64,000 nt of DNA from Streptomyces sp. WM6378. GTDB taxonomy: Bacteria > Actinomycetota > Actinomycetes > Streptomycetales > Streptomycetaceae. Made by a program: the position numbers and the translations under genes. The notes below the pieces were generated by a model. It saw only the letters and a list, made by a program, of their open reading frames with translations, did no database searches and had not been told where the DNA came from. The stretch lies in NCBI RefSeq assembly GCF_001279695.1, contig NZ_LGDD01000339.1, positions 124,001-188,000 on the forward strand, given 5' to 3'. Below, piece by piece: positions 8,991-16,422 of this stretch. Every line of letters starts with the position of its first letter. Position 1 is the stretch's first letter.

Positions 8991-9101
8991 GGCCGCAACG
9001 CTAGGAGTTGGGGCCGTCGGGAACCATGCGGTCAACCGTCGAACCGCACTGCGGAAAACCACAGGTCCACGAAGGCGAAGAACCCCGCTGAGCCCGCCGG
9101 A

Positions 9102-9686
9102 CTACTCCGCCGCCGCGCCCTCGGCCACCTCGGCCGGCGCGTACAGCAGATGCATCACCCCGGTCCTGAACGTCTGCGACGTGACCAGCTTCAGCGGGTA
9201 GGGCCCCTCGCCCTCCGCGAACAGGCGCAGGCCCTGGCCCAGGACGATCGGGTGTACCAGCAGGCGGAGCTCGTCGAGCAGGCCCGCCGCCAGGAGCTGG
9301 CGGACCACGGAGACCGAGCCGGTGACGGAGATGCCCTTGCTGCTGTCCTCCGCCTTCAGCGCCTCGATGGCCGCGACGAAGTCGCCCTGGAGTTGTTCGG
9401 AGTTGCGCCATGTGAAGTCGAGCTTTCGGCTCGACACGACGACCTTGCGGGTGTCACCGAAGTCCTTCGCCAAGCCCGCGTCCTCGCCGCCCGCGAGCTC
9501 CCGTGCGGGCCATGCCTCGGCGAAGGCGTCATAGGTCGTACGGCCGAACAGGAACGTGTCGCAGCCGTGGATGTCGCCCATGACAGCGGCGCCCATCTCG
9601 TCGTTGTAGTACGGAAAGTGCCAGGTATGGGGCTCGGCGACGACACCGTCGAGGGAGATGAACAGGCCTGCGGTGATCTTGCGCAT
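9102..9686 (-). CDS. Dihydrofolate reductase/RibD C-terminal-fold oxidoreductase
   Basis: 194 aa. MRKITAGLFISLDGVVAEPH at the N-terminus, DTFLFGRTTYDAFAEAW, and DELRLLVHPIVLGQGLRLFA near the C-terminus are the hallmark segments of the YwjB/YyaP-like family with the RibD/DHFR fold, which binds NADPH. The natural substrate of these actinobacterial paralogues is not established. The start at 9686 has AAGGAG seven bases upstream. Monocistronic, with no functional hint from neighbours. Confidence 0.85.
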   Translation of the reverse strand: MRKITAGLFISLDGVVAEPHTWHFPYYNDEMGAAVMGDIHGCDTFLFGRTTYDAFAEAWPARELAGGEDAGLAKDFGDTRKVVVSSRKLDFTWRNSEQLQGDFVAAIEALKAEDSSKGISVTGSVSVVRQLLAAGLLDELRLLVHPIVLGQGLRLFAEGEGPYPLKLVTSQTFRTGVMHLLYAPAEVAEGAAAE

Positions 9687-9876
9687 GGCGGGGCTCCTTG
9701 GCTTCGAGGACTCGGTTCGCATCGTCGTCGGTCAGACGAACCGCAGCCGCGGAACTCATCGGTCCCCCGCGCCGAGAATCCGCAAACCGTGCCGTCCGGG
9801 CTCTCCTCCCCGCACCGCACGCCTGGGTCAAGCACTCACGGCTCGCGGACCGTGCCGCAGCGCTTCCAGCCGCGTC

Positions 9877-10239
9877 CTACAGAGCACCCGGAGCATCGAG
9901 GAACCGCCGCAGCACGGTGACTTCCGCTTGGAGCTCCGCGGCCCGGTCGGCGTGCGCGGGGGCGGTCAACTTCGCTGCCGCCTCCAGCCGTTCGGCGATC
10001 TCGGCCCGCACGATGTCCGCCATGTCGCCCTCGCTCAGCTCACGCCGTACCGCTTCGGTGGCACCCACGCCGACCGGTGATGCCTCCAGGGCCACGCCGC
10101 GCAGTTCGGCCGCGCCGACCGGCACCGCCTCGGCGTTGTCCAGCGCCGCGAGCGTCGCGCGCAGAGCGCGCACGGCCACCTTGTCGCGGGCGCGCATCGC
10201 TTCGGGCAGGGCCTGGCGCATACGGGTGTGCAGAGACAT
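9877..10239 (-). CDS. GatB/YqeY-domain protein
   Basis: 120 aa, mostly helical. RMRQALPEAMRARDKVAVRA and LRATLAALDNAEAV match the N-terminal helices of YqeY-like proteins, and VRAEIAERLEAAAKL and LQAEVTVLRRFL match the C-terminal bundle. The family resembles the tRNA-binding tail domain of GatB; its cellular role is not settled. ATG 10239 is chosen because homologous proteins begin at this helix; no clear ribosome binding site is seen. Confidence 0.75.
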   Translation of the reverse strand: MSLHTRMRQALPEAMRARDKVAVRALRATLAALDNAEAVPVGAAELRGVALEASPVGVGATEAVRRELSEGDMADIVRAEIAERLEAAAKLTAPAHADRAAELQAEVTVLRRFLDAPGAL

Positions 10240-10387
10240 GTCGGCGACTTTATGGTCATGCCCCTTGGGCCGGCAACGGGATAACCCACCCGTGATCTCG
10301 CACCGCGGACGGCCCACCTCCTTGTCCCCCCGGTGATCACGGGTTAGGGTCCGCGGGCCACGTATCGGGGCACATGTCGGGGGATCA

Positions 10388-11110
10388 ATGCAGGTGGGGG
10401 ACATGACGGGGGACATGACAAAAGGCATCGGCGCGCCCAAGGAGAGCGGGAGCCCCTGGCTGCAAGCCGTCGCGGCCGTGGCGTTGGTGGCGGCACTCTG
10501 TGCCGGTGCGTGGGCGTCCGGGGCGCTGTCGGACTCCAGCGGTGTCGCGAAGCCCGCCACCTGCTCGGACGGGGAGCCCACGACGGCAGCGGGGAAGGCC
10601 CATGTCTCCGGTGCGCAGCTGTGCGAGGCGTTGAACCGTCCCGACCTCGCCGAACTCCTCGGCACGCCGGGGCAGATCGCGAAGACCGCCAGCGGCAGCG
10701 ACAGCTCCATGGGCCTTCTCGGTGGCAAGGACATCCCCACCCCCTCGGCCCAGGTCAAGTTCGAGACGTACACCGTGACGCTGGCGGGCACCTTCGACGG
10801 TCTTCCCGTGGCCGGGTCGGCCTCGCTGCTGGGGCGGGGCGCGCAACAGCGGACGGTGCTTGGGCGGCCGGCGGTCCTCTACTCGGACCAGACCATCAGC
10901 ATCCGCTTCCGGCTCGACGGGGGTGACGCCCAAACCGGTCCCGGCGTCCCGGCCCGCGTCGTCTCCGTGGCCCAGAACGCGAAGGACAGCGGCGGCTCCT
11001 TCGAGGTGACCCTGTGGCGTTCGGACGGCTTGATTCCCGACGACGCGGTACTGCTCCGCGTCGCCGAGAAGCTGCTGCCGACGGTCCCGGGGTGGACCGC
11101 CAACGGCTGA
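10388..11110 (+). CDS. Membrane-anchored extracellular protein of unknown function (DUF6215-like)
   Basis: 240 aa: short N-terminus, one transmembrane helix (about 25-48, WLQAVAAVALVAALCAGAWA), then an extracytoplasmic domain with two cysteines (KPATCSDGEP, AQLCEALNRPDL) and conserved-looking segments LGRPAVLYSDQTISIRF and ALLRVAEKLLPTVPGW. From memory this is the plan of DUF6215 proteins of Streptomyces. No enzyme motif is visible. The tandem cysteines probably form a disulphide. Convergent with the rph gene. Confidence 0.6.
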   Translation: MQVGDMTGDMTKGIGAPKESGSPWLQAVAAVALVAALCAGAWASGALSDSSGVAKPATCSDGEPTTAAGKAHVSGAQLCEALNRPDLAELLGTPGQIAKTASGSDSSMGLLGGKDIPTPSAQVKFETYTVTLAGTFDGLPVAGSASLLGRGAQQRTVLGRPAVLYSDQTISIRFRLDGGDAQTGPGVPARVVSVAQNAKDSGGSFEVTLWRSDGLIPDDAVLLRVAEKLLPTVPGWTANG

Positions 11111-11146
11111 GCCACGGCTACGGACGGGGCTGCTCGGTGTGGTCGG

Positions 11147-13744
11147 TCAGGGCAGGATCTCGATGTACCCGTCGGTTCCGTGCACGCGGATGCGCTGCCC
11201 GTCCCGGATCCGCCGGGTGGCTTGCTCGACGCCCACGACGGCCGGCAAGCCGTACTCCCGGGCGATCACCGCGCCATGGGTCATCAGGCCGCCCACCTCC
11301 GTCACCAGACCCGCGACCGCGACGAACAGCGGCGACCAGCTGGGGTCCGTGAAGGTCGTGACCAGGATGTCGCCCGCTTCGAGATCGGCGTCCGCCATGT
11401 CGAGGATGACGCGGGCCCTTCCCTCGATGGTCCCGGCGGAGACCGGTAGTCCGATCAGGGCGCCGGCGGGCACGTCGTCACGCCGGTACGCCCCGGTGAC
11501 GGCCTCACCGTCCGAGGTCAGCACCCGGGGCGGCGTGAGCGCCTGGCACGACCGGAACGCCTCCTTGCGCTGCTGGACGAGCCGGTCGTCCACCCGGTTC
11601 GAGCGCACGACGTCGTTCAGTTCCTGGAACGTGAGGTAGAAGACGTCCTCCTTCGCACGCAGTACACCGGCCTGCACGAGGCGCTCGGCCTCCCCCATCA
11701 GGGCCTGCTTGTAGACGAAGTAGCGGCTGACGATGCCGTACTTCGGGTACTCCCGGTACCCGATGAAGGTCCTGACCCGGTCGATCATCCGCTTGGTCTC
11801 GTCGGCTTTCCGGTCCCCGTCCGGCAGGGCCCGCAGGCGTGACAGCACGTCCTGTTCCTTCTCCCGCGCCTTCTGCCGCCCCTGCTCGAAGCGCCGCTCG
11901 GCGGCGCCCGGCTCGAAGTTCCTGACGTTGTCGAGGATCACCGGCACAAGTGTGCTGGGCCGCTCGCGCCAACGTGGCCTCGAAATGTCGATCTCGCCGA
12001 CGCAGCGCATGCCGTACCGGTCGAGGTAGGCCTCGATGGCGTCCCGCGCCTCGGTCCCGCCCGCGAGCTTCGCCAGCTCGTCCAGGAAGCCCTCGTCCTC
12101 GACGCCTTCCAGGAACGCCAGCACCTCCGGATGCGGGCGGATCACGTCCGCGACGTCGAGCAGTGCCAGTCCCATCTCCGACGTGACGTTGTCGGGGGCG
12201 GACAGCGTCAGCGTGTCAGCCGCGTTCTTCTCGCCCAGCCACTCCTTCAGCCGGTCGTTGAGCCACCACGTGGCCTCCATCCCCGCCATGATCGCCTGGA
12301 TGTTCAGTGGGTCACTGAGGACGCGCTTGTGCTCATCGAAGGCGTCGAGGAGGAAGTCGAACAGTGCCGGTCCGGTCTTCGTCCGGATGTCGCGTTCCAG
12401 GGCGGCGACGGACACCCGGCTGCGCTCGATCAGCTCGGCCACGATGGCCGGATCGGTCTCGATCGGGGCGGGCCGGCCGCCGGCCGGCGGCCCACCGGGG
12501 GCCTCGTCGGAAAGCGAGGGGACGAAGTCGTCGCGGTCGAGGACGGTTTCCAGCGCGTCCCTGACCAGCGGATCGCCTCTCCCCATGAGGTCGAGGAGGC
12601 CGGCACGGCTCGCGGGCGAGGCCAGGCGCCGGGTGACGTCGACGAACAGCCTGCCGCCGGCCTCGTGCATCGCCACCATGGCCGTCAGCTGCCACGTGGA
12701 GAGCCCCAGGGGCTTCATGGCGTCGGTCATCATCTGCTGATGACCGACGGAGACGTATACGTGGTTCTCCTGGTCACCGGCCTCGGGGACGGGGTACAGC
12801 GTCGTGATCGGCCGGGACTGAACGATCTGGAAGTCGTCGTCGACCAGGCACCATTCGATGTCCTGCGGGCGGCCGAAGTGCGCCTCGATCCGCCGCCCGA
12901 GCCGCACGAGATGCACGGCCTGCGCATCCGTCAGCGCCGGTTCCTCCTGACACCGCGAGTCGATCGCCACTTCCCGCGTGCCGCCGGCCGGCAGGGCGTG
13001 GACGGCACGCTGCTTGGCGGCGATCGTCTTGGCGACGACTTCGCCGTGTCGCACCTTGAAGACGTCCGGGTTCACCAGGCCGGAGACCAGCGCCTCGCCG
13101 AGGCCGAAGCCCGCGTCCACGGTGGCGACCTTCCGGTTGCCCGTGACGGGGTCGGCGGTGAACAGGATGCCGGACGCTTGCGGGAAGGCCATCCGCTGCA
13201 CGACCACGGCCATGTGGACCGTACGGTGGTCGATGCCGTTGCGCCGACGGTAGGTCACGGCCCGCTCGGTGAACAGCGAGGCCCAGCACCGGCTGACGTG
13301 CTGAAGGATCGCCGTCGGTCCCACGACGTTCAGGTACGTGTCCTGCTGGCCGGCGAAGGAGGCTGTCGGCAGGTCCTCCGCCGTCGCGCTGGACCGGACG
13401 GCGCAGGCGGTTTCCTCGCCGAGCCGGACGAGCGCGCCGGTGATCGCCGCCACCAGATCGCCCGGGACGGCAATCCCTTCGATGGTCCGACGGATCTCCG
13501 CGCTGAGCGTGCCGATCGCCTCCCGGTCGTCCGGGTCGAGGCGCGACAGCTGGTCGAGCCGATCCTCGATCGACGGCGCTTGCGCCATGATCCGCCGGAA
13601 GGCCTCCGTCGTCACGCAGAAGCCACCCGGGACGCGAACGCCTTCGATCCGCGACAGCTCGCCCAGGTGCGCGCCCTTGCCGCCCACGACCGCGACCTGC
13701 GTCTCGTCGACCTCTTGAAGATCCAGCACGTACTGCTCAGTCAT
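11147..13744 (-). CDS. rph: Rifampin phosphotransferase (dikinase type)
   Basis: 865 aa, almost exactly the size of characterised Rph enzymes, which transfer the beta-phosphate of ATP to a rifamycin hydroxyl (ATP + H2O to AMP + Pi). ATP-grasp domain at 1-310 (VGGKGAHLGELSRIEGVRVP, AVRSSATAEDLPTASFAGQQ); a helical drug-binding domain in the middle (about 325-755); C-terminal swivelling His domain with GGLMTHGAVIAREYGLPAVV, catalytic His at about 823. PEP synthase shares the ATP and His domains but not the middle domain, and there is no PEP-binding domain here. GGGAGG precedes ATG 13744. A 19-bp RAE lies about 260 bp upstream, as expected for rifamycin-inducible genes. Confidence 0.92.
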   Translation of the reverse strand: MTEQYVLDLQEVDETQVAVVGGKGAHLGELSRIEGVRVPGGFCVTTEAFRRIMAQAPSIEDRLDQLSRLDPDDREAIGTLSAEIRRTIEGIAVPGDLVAAITGALVRLGEETACAVRSSATAEDLPTASFAGQQDTYLNVVGPTAILQHVSRCWASLFTERAVTYRRRNGIDHRTVHMAVVVQRMAFPQASGILFTADPVTGNRKVATVDAGFGLGEALVSGLVNPDVFKVRHGEVVAKTIAAKQRAVHALPAGGTREVAIDSRCQEEPALTDAQAVHLVRLGRRIEAHFGRPQDIEWCLVDDDFQIVQSRPITTLYPVPEAGDQENHVYVSVGHQQMMTDAMKPLGLSTWQLTAMVAMHEAGGRLFVDVTRRLASPASRAGLLDLMGRGDPLVRDALETVLDRDDFVPSLSDEAPGGPPAGGRPAPIETDPAIVAELIERSRVSVAALERDIRTKTGPALFDFLLDAFDEHKRVLSDPLNIQAIMAGMEATWWLNDRLKEWLGEKNAADTLTLSAPDNVTSEMGLALLDVADVIRPHPEVLAFLEGVEDEGFLDELAKLAGGTEARDAIEAYLDRYGMRCVGEIDISRPRWRERPSTLVPVILDNVRNFEPGAAERRFEQGRQKAREKEQDVLSRLRALPDGDRKADETKRMIDRVRTFIGYREYPKYGIVSRYFVYKQALMGEAERLVQAGVLRAKEDVFYLTFQELNDVVRSNRVDDRLVQQRKEAFRSCQALTPPRVLTSDGEAVTGAYRRDDVPAGALIGLPVSAGTIEGRARVILDMADADLEAGDILVTTFTDPSWSPLFVAVAGLVTEVGGLMTHGAVIAREYGLPAVVGVEQATRRIRDGQRIRVHGTDGYIEILP

Positions 13745-14005
13745 CGCGACACCTCCCGGGCAACCGTGCCCCGTCGCACTGCGGTGGCCGATCGGATCAC
13801 CGGCGCCTCCCACTCTGCCGAACCTTTTGTCGAGCACGTCCTCATCCCTGCTTGCCTTCCCTCTGACGATTCGGGCGCCGCGCACCTCCGCACCGAACAC
13901 CCCCGGCCACAACTGCACGGTGCTTGGTCCCACCACTGATTCGACGACACCGCGCCCCCAAATGCGCAGGTTCTGGCTTCGGCCGACGATTGTGCGCCAT
14001 GACCC

Positions 14006-14024
14006 GGGCCTTGCGGCAAGCCCC
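14006..14024. promoter_or_regulatory. Rifamycin-associated element (RAE)
   Basis: On the minus strand it reads GGGGCTTGCCGCAAGGCCC. The published RAE as I recall it is GGGGCTTGCGGCAAGGCCC, so 18 of 19 positions agree, the difference being the central base of the palindrome. RAEs sit in promoters of rifamycin-induced resistance genes. Here the minus-strand copy contains a TTGCCG -35-like hexamer with CACAAT (13989-13994) 19 bp downstream, giving an rph leader of about 240 nt. Confidence 0.8.
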
Positions 14025-14083
14025 CCAGCGCGCTATAAGTTGAGAGTGGCAGGGAGAGTGTGACTCTCCTTGCCTTTGTTTTT
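14011..14083 (+). promoter_or_regulatory. Plus-strand promoter inside the RAE followed at once by an intrinsic terminator
   Basis: TTGCGG (14011-14016, within the RAE) and TATAAG (14034-14039) are separated by exactly 17 bp, a good sigma-70-type promoter pointing away from rph. Initiation would fall near 14046. A hairpin starts at once: GGCAGGGAGAGT-gtg-ACTCTCCTTGCC (14048-14074, one mismatch), then TTTGTTTTT (14075-14083). The predicted product is a terminated RNA of about 38 nt, or an attenuator for the gene starting at 14475. Confidence 0.55.
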
Positions 14084-14474
14084 GCCGTGCAACAGAACTC
14101 ACGACCTTCTCGCGAAGCGGTGGCACGCCACGTGGCCCCACGCTATCGCCGGGCTCCGTACGGCCGGAGCAGCCCCCGAGCCTGCGAGCCGGTCGGGCGC
14201 CGCAGACCTGGGGCAAGCGCCGCTTCTTCCGGGTCCACCCTTCTCCACCCAGTGGTGGAGACGACCGCCCGAATGTCCACCGAGCGCCCCAAGACACGTA
14301 CGACCAGGGCGAGTTAACGTCGGTTGTGTTCGAGACAAAAGAATTCTCGAACGTCATGGAATGCATTCCACGCCCCTCTCCTGAGGGCATCCCCCGAAGC
14401 AATTCATGGATGCGTCCCCGAATGCGGGAATGCGTTGGAACCGACTTCCTCTACGAGACCAATGGGGGCTCGCC

Positions 14475-15164
14475 ATGCGACCGACCTCGTCCGAACCGTC
14501 CAGCAAGTCCGCTGCCACTGCGCCCCGCAGGCGGCTCGACCCGTCCATGCGGGCGATGGCCTCCACCCTCTTCTACGACATCGGGCTCTCGGTGATCGCC
14601 TACTTCGTCGCCGGGCTGTTCGGCGCGAGCAACTACCTCGCCCTGCTCCTGGCCACCGTTGTCGCCGGGCTGCGCACACTCTGGGTGGTGCTGCGCCAGC
14701 GCAGGCTCGACCCGTTCGCGCTGTTCTTACTCACCCTGTTCGGCTCGGGGCTCGCCCTGAGCTTCACCACCGGCGACCCCCGGTTCGTCCTCGCCAAGGA
14801 CGCGGCGGGCTCCTTCACGGCGGGGCTCGTCTTCGTCGGCAGCTGTGTCATCGGGCGCCCGCTCGCCTATTACGCGGCCCTGCGCTTCGCCCGCTCGGCC
14901 GGTTCCGCGCGGCACGACGAGTTCCGGAGCTCCGCGAACACCTCCGCCATGCGGGCCCGCTGGTTCCGTGTCTCCCTGATCTGGGGGATCTCGCTCCTCA
15001 TCGACGCGGGGCTGCGGATCGCGGCCGTGTACCTGCTGCCGGTCGGGCCCGCGGCCAACGTCTCACAGGCCCTCATGCTCGCGGTCTACGGGCCGCTCAC
15101 CCTGTGGACCGTCCACTCGGCGAGGAAGGCCCAAGCTGCCGCCCGAAGCGGAGCCAGGCCCTAA
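14475..15164 (+). CDS. VC0807-family integral membrane protein
   Basis: 229 aa with about six hydrophobic segments. LFYDIGLSVIAYFVAGLFGA, then LATVVAGLRTLWVVLRQRRL, and the loop TTGDPRFVLAKDAAGSFTAG are the characteristic blocks of VC0807-like proteins (distantly similar to the septation protein A family). Function of the family is unknown. I took ATG 14475; an upstream in-frame ATG at 14406 would add 23 residues without membrane character. Possible link to the RAE-derived plus-strand transcript if the 14048-14083 terminator is conditional. Confidence 0.65.
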   Translation: MRPTSSEPSSKSAATAPRRRLDPSMRAMASTLFYDIGLSVIAYFVAGLFGASNYLALLLATVVAGLRTLWVVLRQRRLDPFALFLLTLFGSGLALSFTTGDPRFVLAKDAAGSFTAGLVFVGSCVIGRPLAYYAALRFARSAGSARHDEFRSSANTSAMRARWFRVSLIWGISLLIDAGLRIAAVYLLPVGPAANVSQALMLAVYGPLTLWTVHSARKAQAAARSGARP

Positions 15165-15203
15165 CAGCCGTACAGGACAAGGCGGTAGCCGCCACCCCAC
15201 CGT

Positions 15204-15209
15204 TAGGGT
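15204..15209 (+). promoter_or_regulatory. -10 element giving a leaderless epoxide hydrolase transcript
   Basis: TAGGGT ends seven bases before ATG 15217, placing the expected transcription start at or next to the A of the ATG. There is no Shine-Dalgarno sequence before this ATG, which fits a leaderless mRNA. No clear -35 was seen. Confidence 0.4.
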
Positions 15210-15216
15210 GCATCTC

Positions 15217-16395
15217 ATGCCGCACATCACCCCGCTTCGCCCCGAGTCGTTCACCCCGCGGACCTCCCCCGCCGCGCTCGCGGATCTCCGCGCGCGGCTG
15301 CGGGCGACGCGCTGGCCGGATGCGCCCGAGGACGCCGGGTGGGCACTCGGGACCGATCTCGACTACCTGCGCGAGCTCGTCGCGTACTGGGCGGACGGGT
15401 TCGACTGGCCCGCGCAGGAGGCCGCGCTCGCCCGGCTCCCACACTTCCGCGTGCCGCTCGGCGGGCTCGGGGTCCACTTCGTGCATGCCCGGGCCGTCGC
15501 GCCGGCCGGGCCCGTGCTGCCGCTGGTCCTCAGCCACGGCTGGCCGGACTCGTTCTGGCGCTACTCGAAGGTCGTCCCGCTCCTCACCGATCCCGGTGCG
15601 CACGGCGCCGACCCCGCCGACGCGTTCGACGTGGTCGTGCCCGACATGCCGGGCTACGGGTACTCCGACCGCCCAACCGGGCCGCCCCTGGACGCCATCG
15701 CCGTCGCCGGGCTGTGGGCCGAGCTCATGGGCGTCCTGGGTTACGAGCGGTTCGGCGCGGCGGGCGGGGACGTCGGCAGCCACGTCAGCCGCTACCTCGC
15801 TCTCGACCACCCCGACCGGGTCGTGGCCGTCCACCGCACCGACGCGGGCCTGCCCGTCTTCTCCGGCGACCCGGCGGAACTCTCGGCAGAGGAGCGTGCC
15901 TGGCTGGAGGGCGCCGCGGCCTGGGGCGCGACCGAGGGCGCGTACGCCGCCATGCACCGTACGAAGCCGCAGACCGCCGCCTTCGGACTCGCCGACTCGC
16001 CGGCCGGGCTCGCCGCCTGGATCGTCGAGAAGCTCCGGGCGTGGAGTGACTGCGGCGGCGACGTGGAGCGGAGCTTCACGAAGGACGAGATCCTCACGAA
16101 CGTCACGCTCTACTGGCTGACCGAGACCATCGGCTCGTCGATGCGCATGTACCGCGCGAACGCCGCGATCCCGCCCGCCCAGCACGCCCGCCGCGTCGAA
16201 GTACCGTCCGGCTTCTCGCTGTTCCCGGGCGACGTCGTCCTGCCGCCCCGGGCGTGGCTCGATCGCATGGCGAACGTGGCGTACGTGACCGAGCCGGCCC
16301 GGGGCGGGCACTTCGCGCCGTTCGAGGAGCCCGAGCTGTACGCCGAGGAGCTGCGCGCCTTCTTCCGGCCCTACCGGGAGGCGGCCCTGGGCTGA
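15217..16395 (+). CDS. Epoxide hydrolase (EHN-domain, alpha/beta hydrolase)
   Basis: 392 aa. The N-terminal lid segment (RPESFTPRTSPAALADLRAR) is the EHN domain of microsomal-type epoxide hydrolases. In the alpha/beta-hydrolase core, HGWP at about 107-110 is the oxyanion-hole motif, D185 in GGDVGSH is the expected nucleophile, and the histidine in GGHFAPFEEP near the C-terminus completes the triad. It would convert epoxides to diols, for detoxification or natural-product tailoring. Monocistronic. Confidence 0.88.
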   Translation: MPHITPLRPESFTPRTSPAALADLRARLRATRWPDAPEDAGWALGTDLDYLRELVAYWADGFDWPAQEAALARLPHFRVPLGGLGVHFVHARAVAPAGPVLPLVLSHGWPDSFWRYSKVVPLLTDPGAHGADPADAFDVVVPDMPGYGYSDRPTGPPLDAIAVAGLWAELMGVLGYERFGAAGGDVGSHVSRYLALDHPDRVVAVHRTDAGLPVFSGDPAELSAEERAWLEGAAAWGATEGAYAAMHRTKPQTAAFGLADSPAGLAAWIVEKLRAWSDCGGDVERSFTKDEILTNVTLYWLTETIGSSMRMYRANAAIPPAQHARRVEVPSGFSLFPGDVVLPPRAWLDRMANVAYVTEPARGGHFAPFEEPELYAEELRAFFRPYREAALG

Positions 16396-16422
16396 GGGCA
16401 CCCCCAACCCACGGCCGATGCC

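Larger units (their letters stand above)
13745..14474. other. 730-bp regulatory region between rph and the VC0807-like gene
   Basis: It contains the rph leader, the RAE, the plus-strand promoter and terminator described separately, and a 14-bp perfect palindrome TGGAATGCATTCCA (14357-14370) about 105 bp before the ATG at 14475. Open frames across it have biased, arginine-rich composition and no recognisable protein. The region is unusually long for this window. Confidence 0.5.

Noticed and set aside
11147..13744. PEP synthase (ppsA) or pyruvate phosphate dikinase
   Set aside because: No PEP-binding TIM-barrel domain; length, central helical domain and the upstream RAE fit rifampin phosphotransferase.
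12131..13939. A 600-codon plus-strand frame opposite rph
   Set aside because: Antisense shadow of the rifampin phosphotransferase; composition bias and no motifs.
14324..16120. A 598-codon frame joining the VC0807-like and epoxide hydrolase regions
   Set aside because: Out of frame with both real genes; its product is low-complexity Arg/Pro/Ser.
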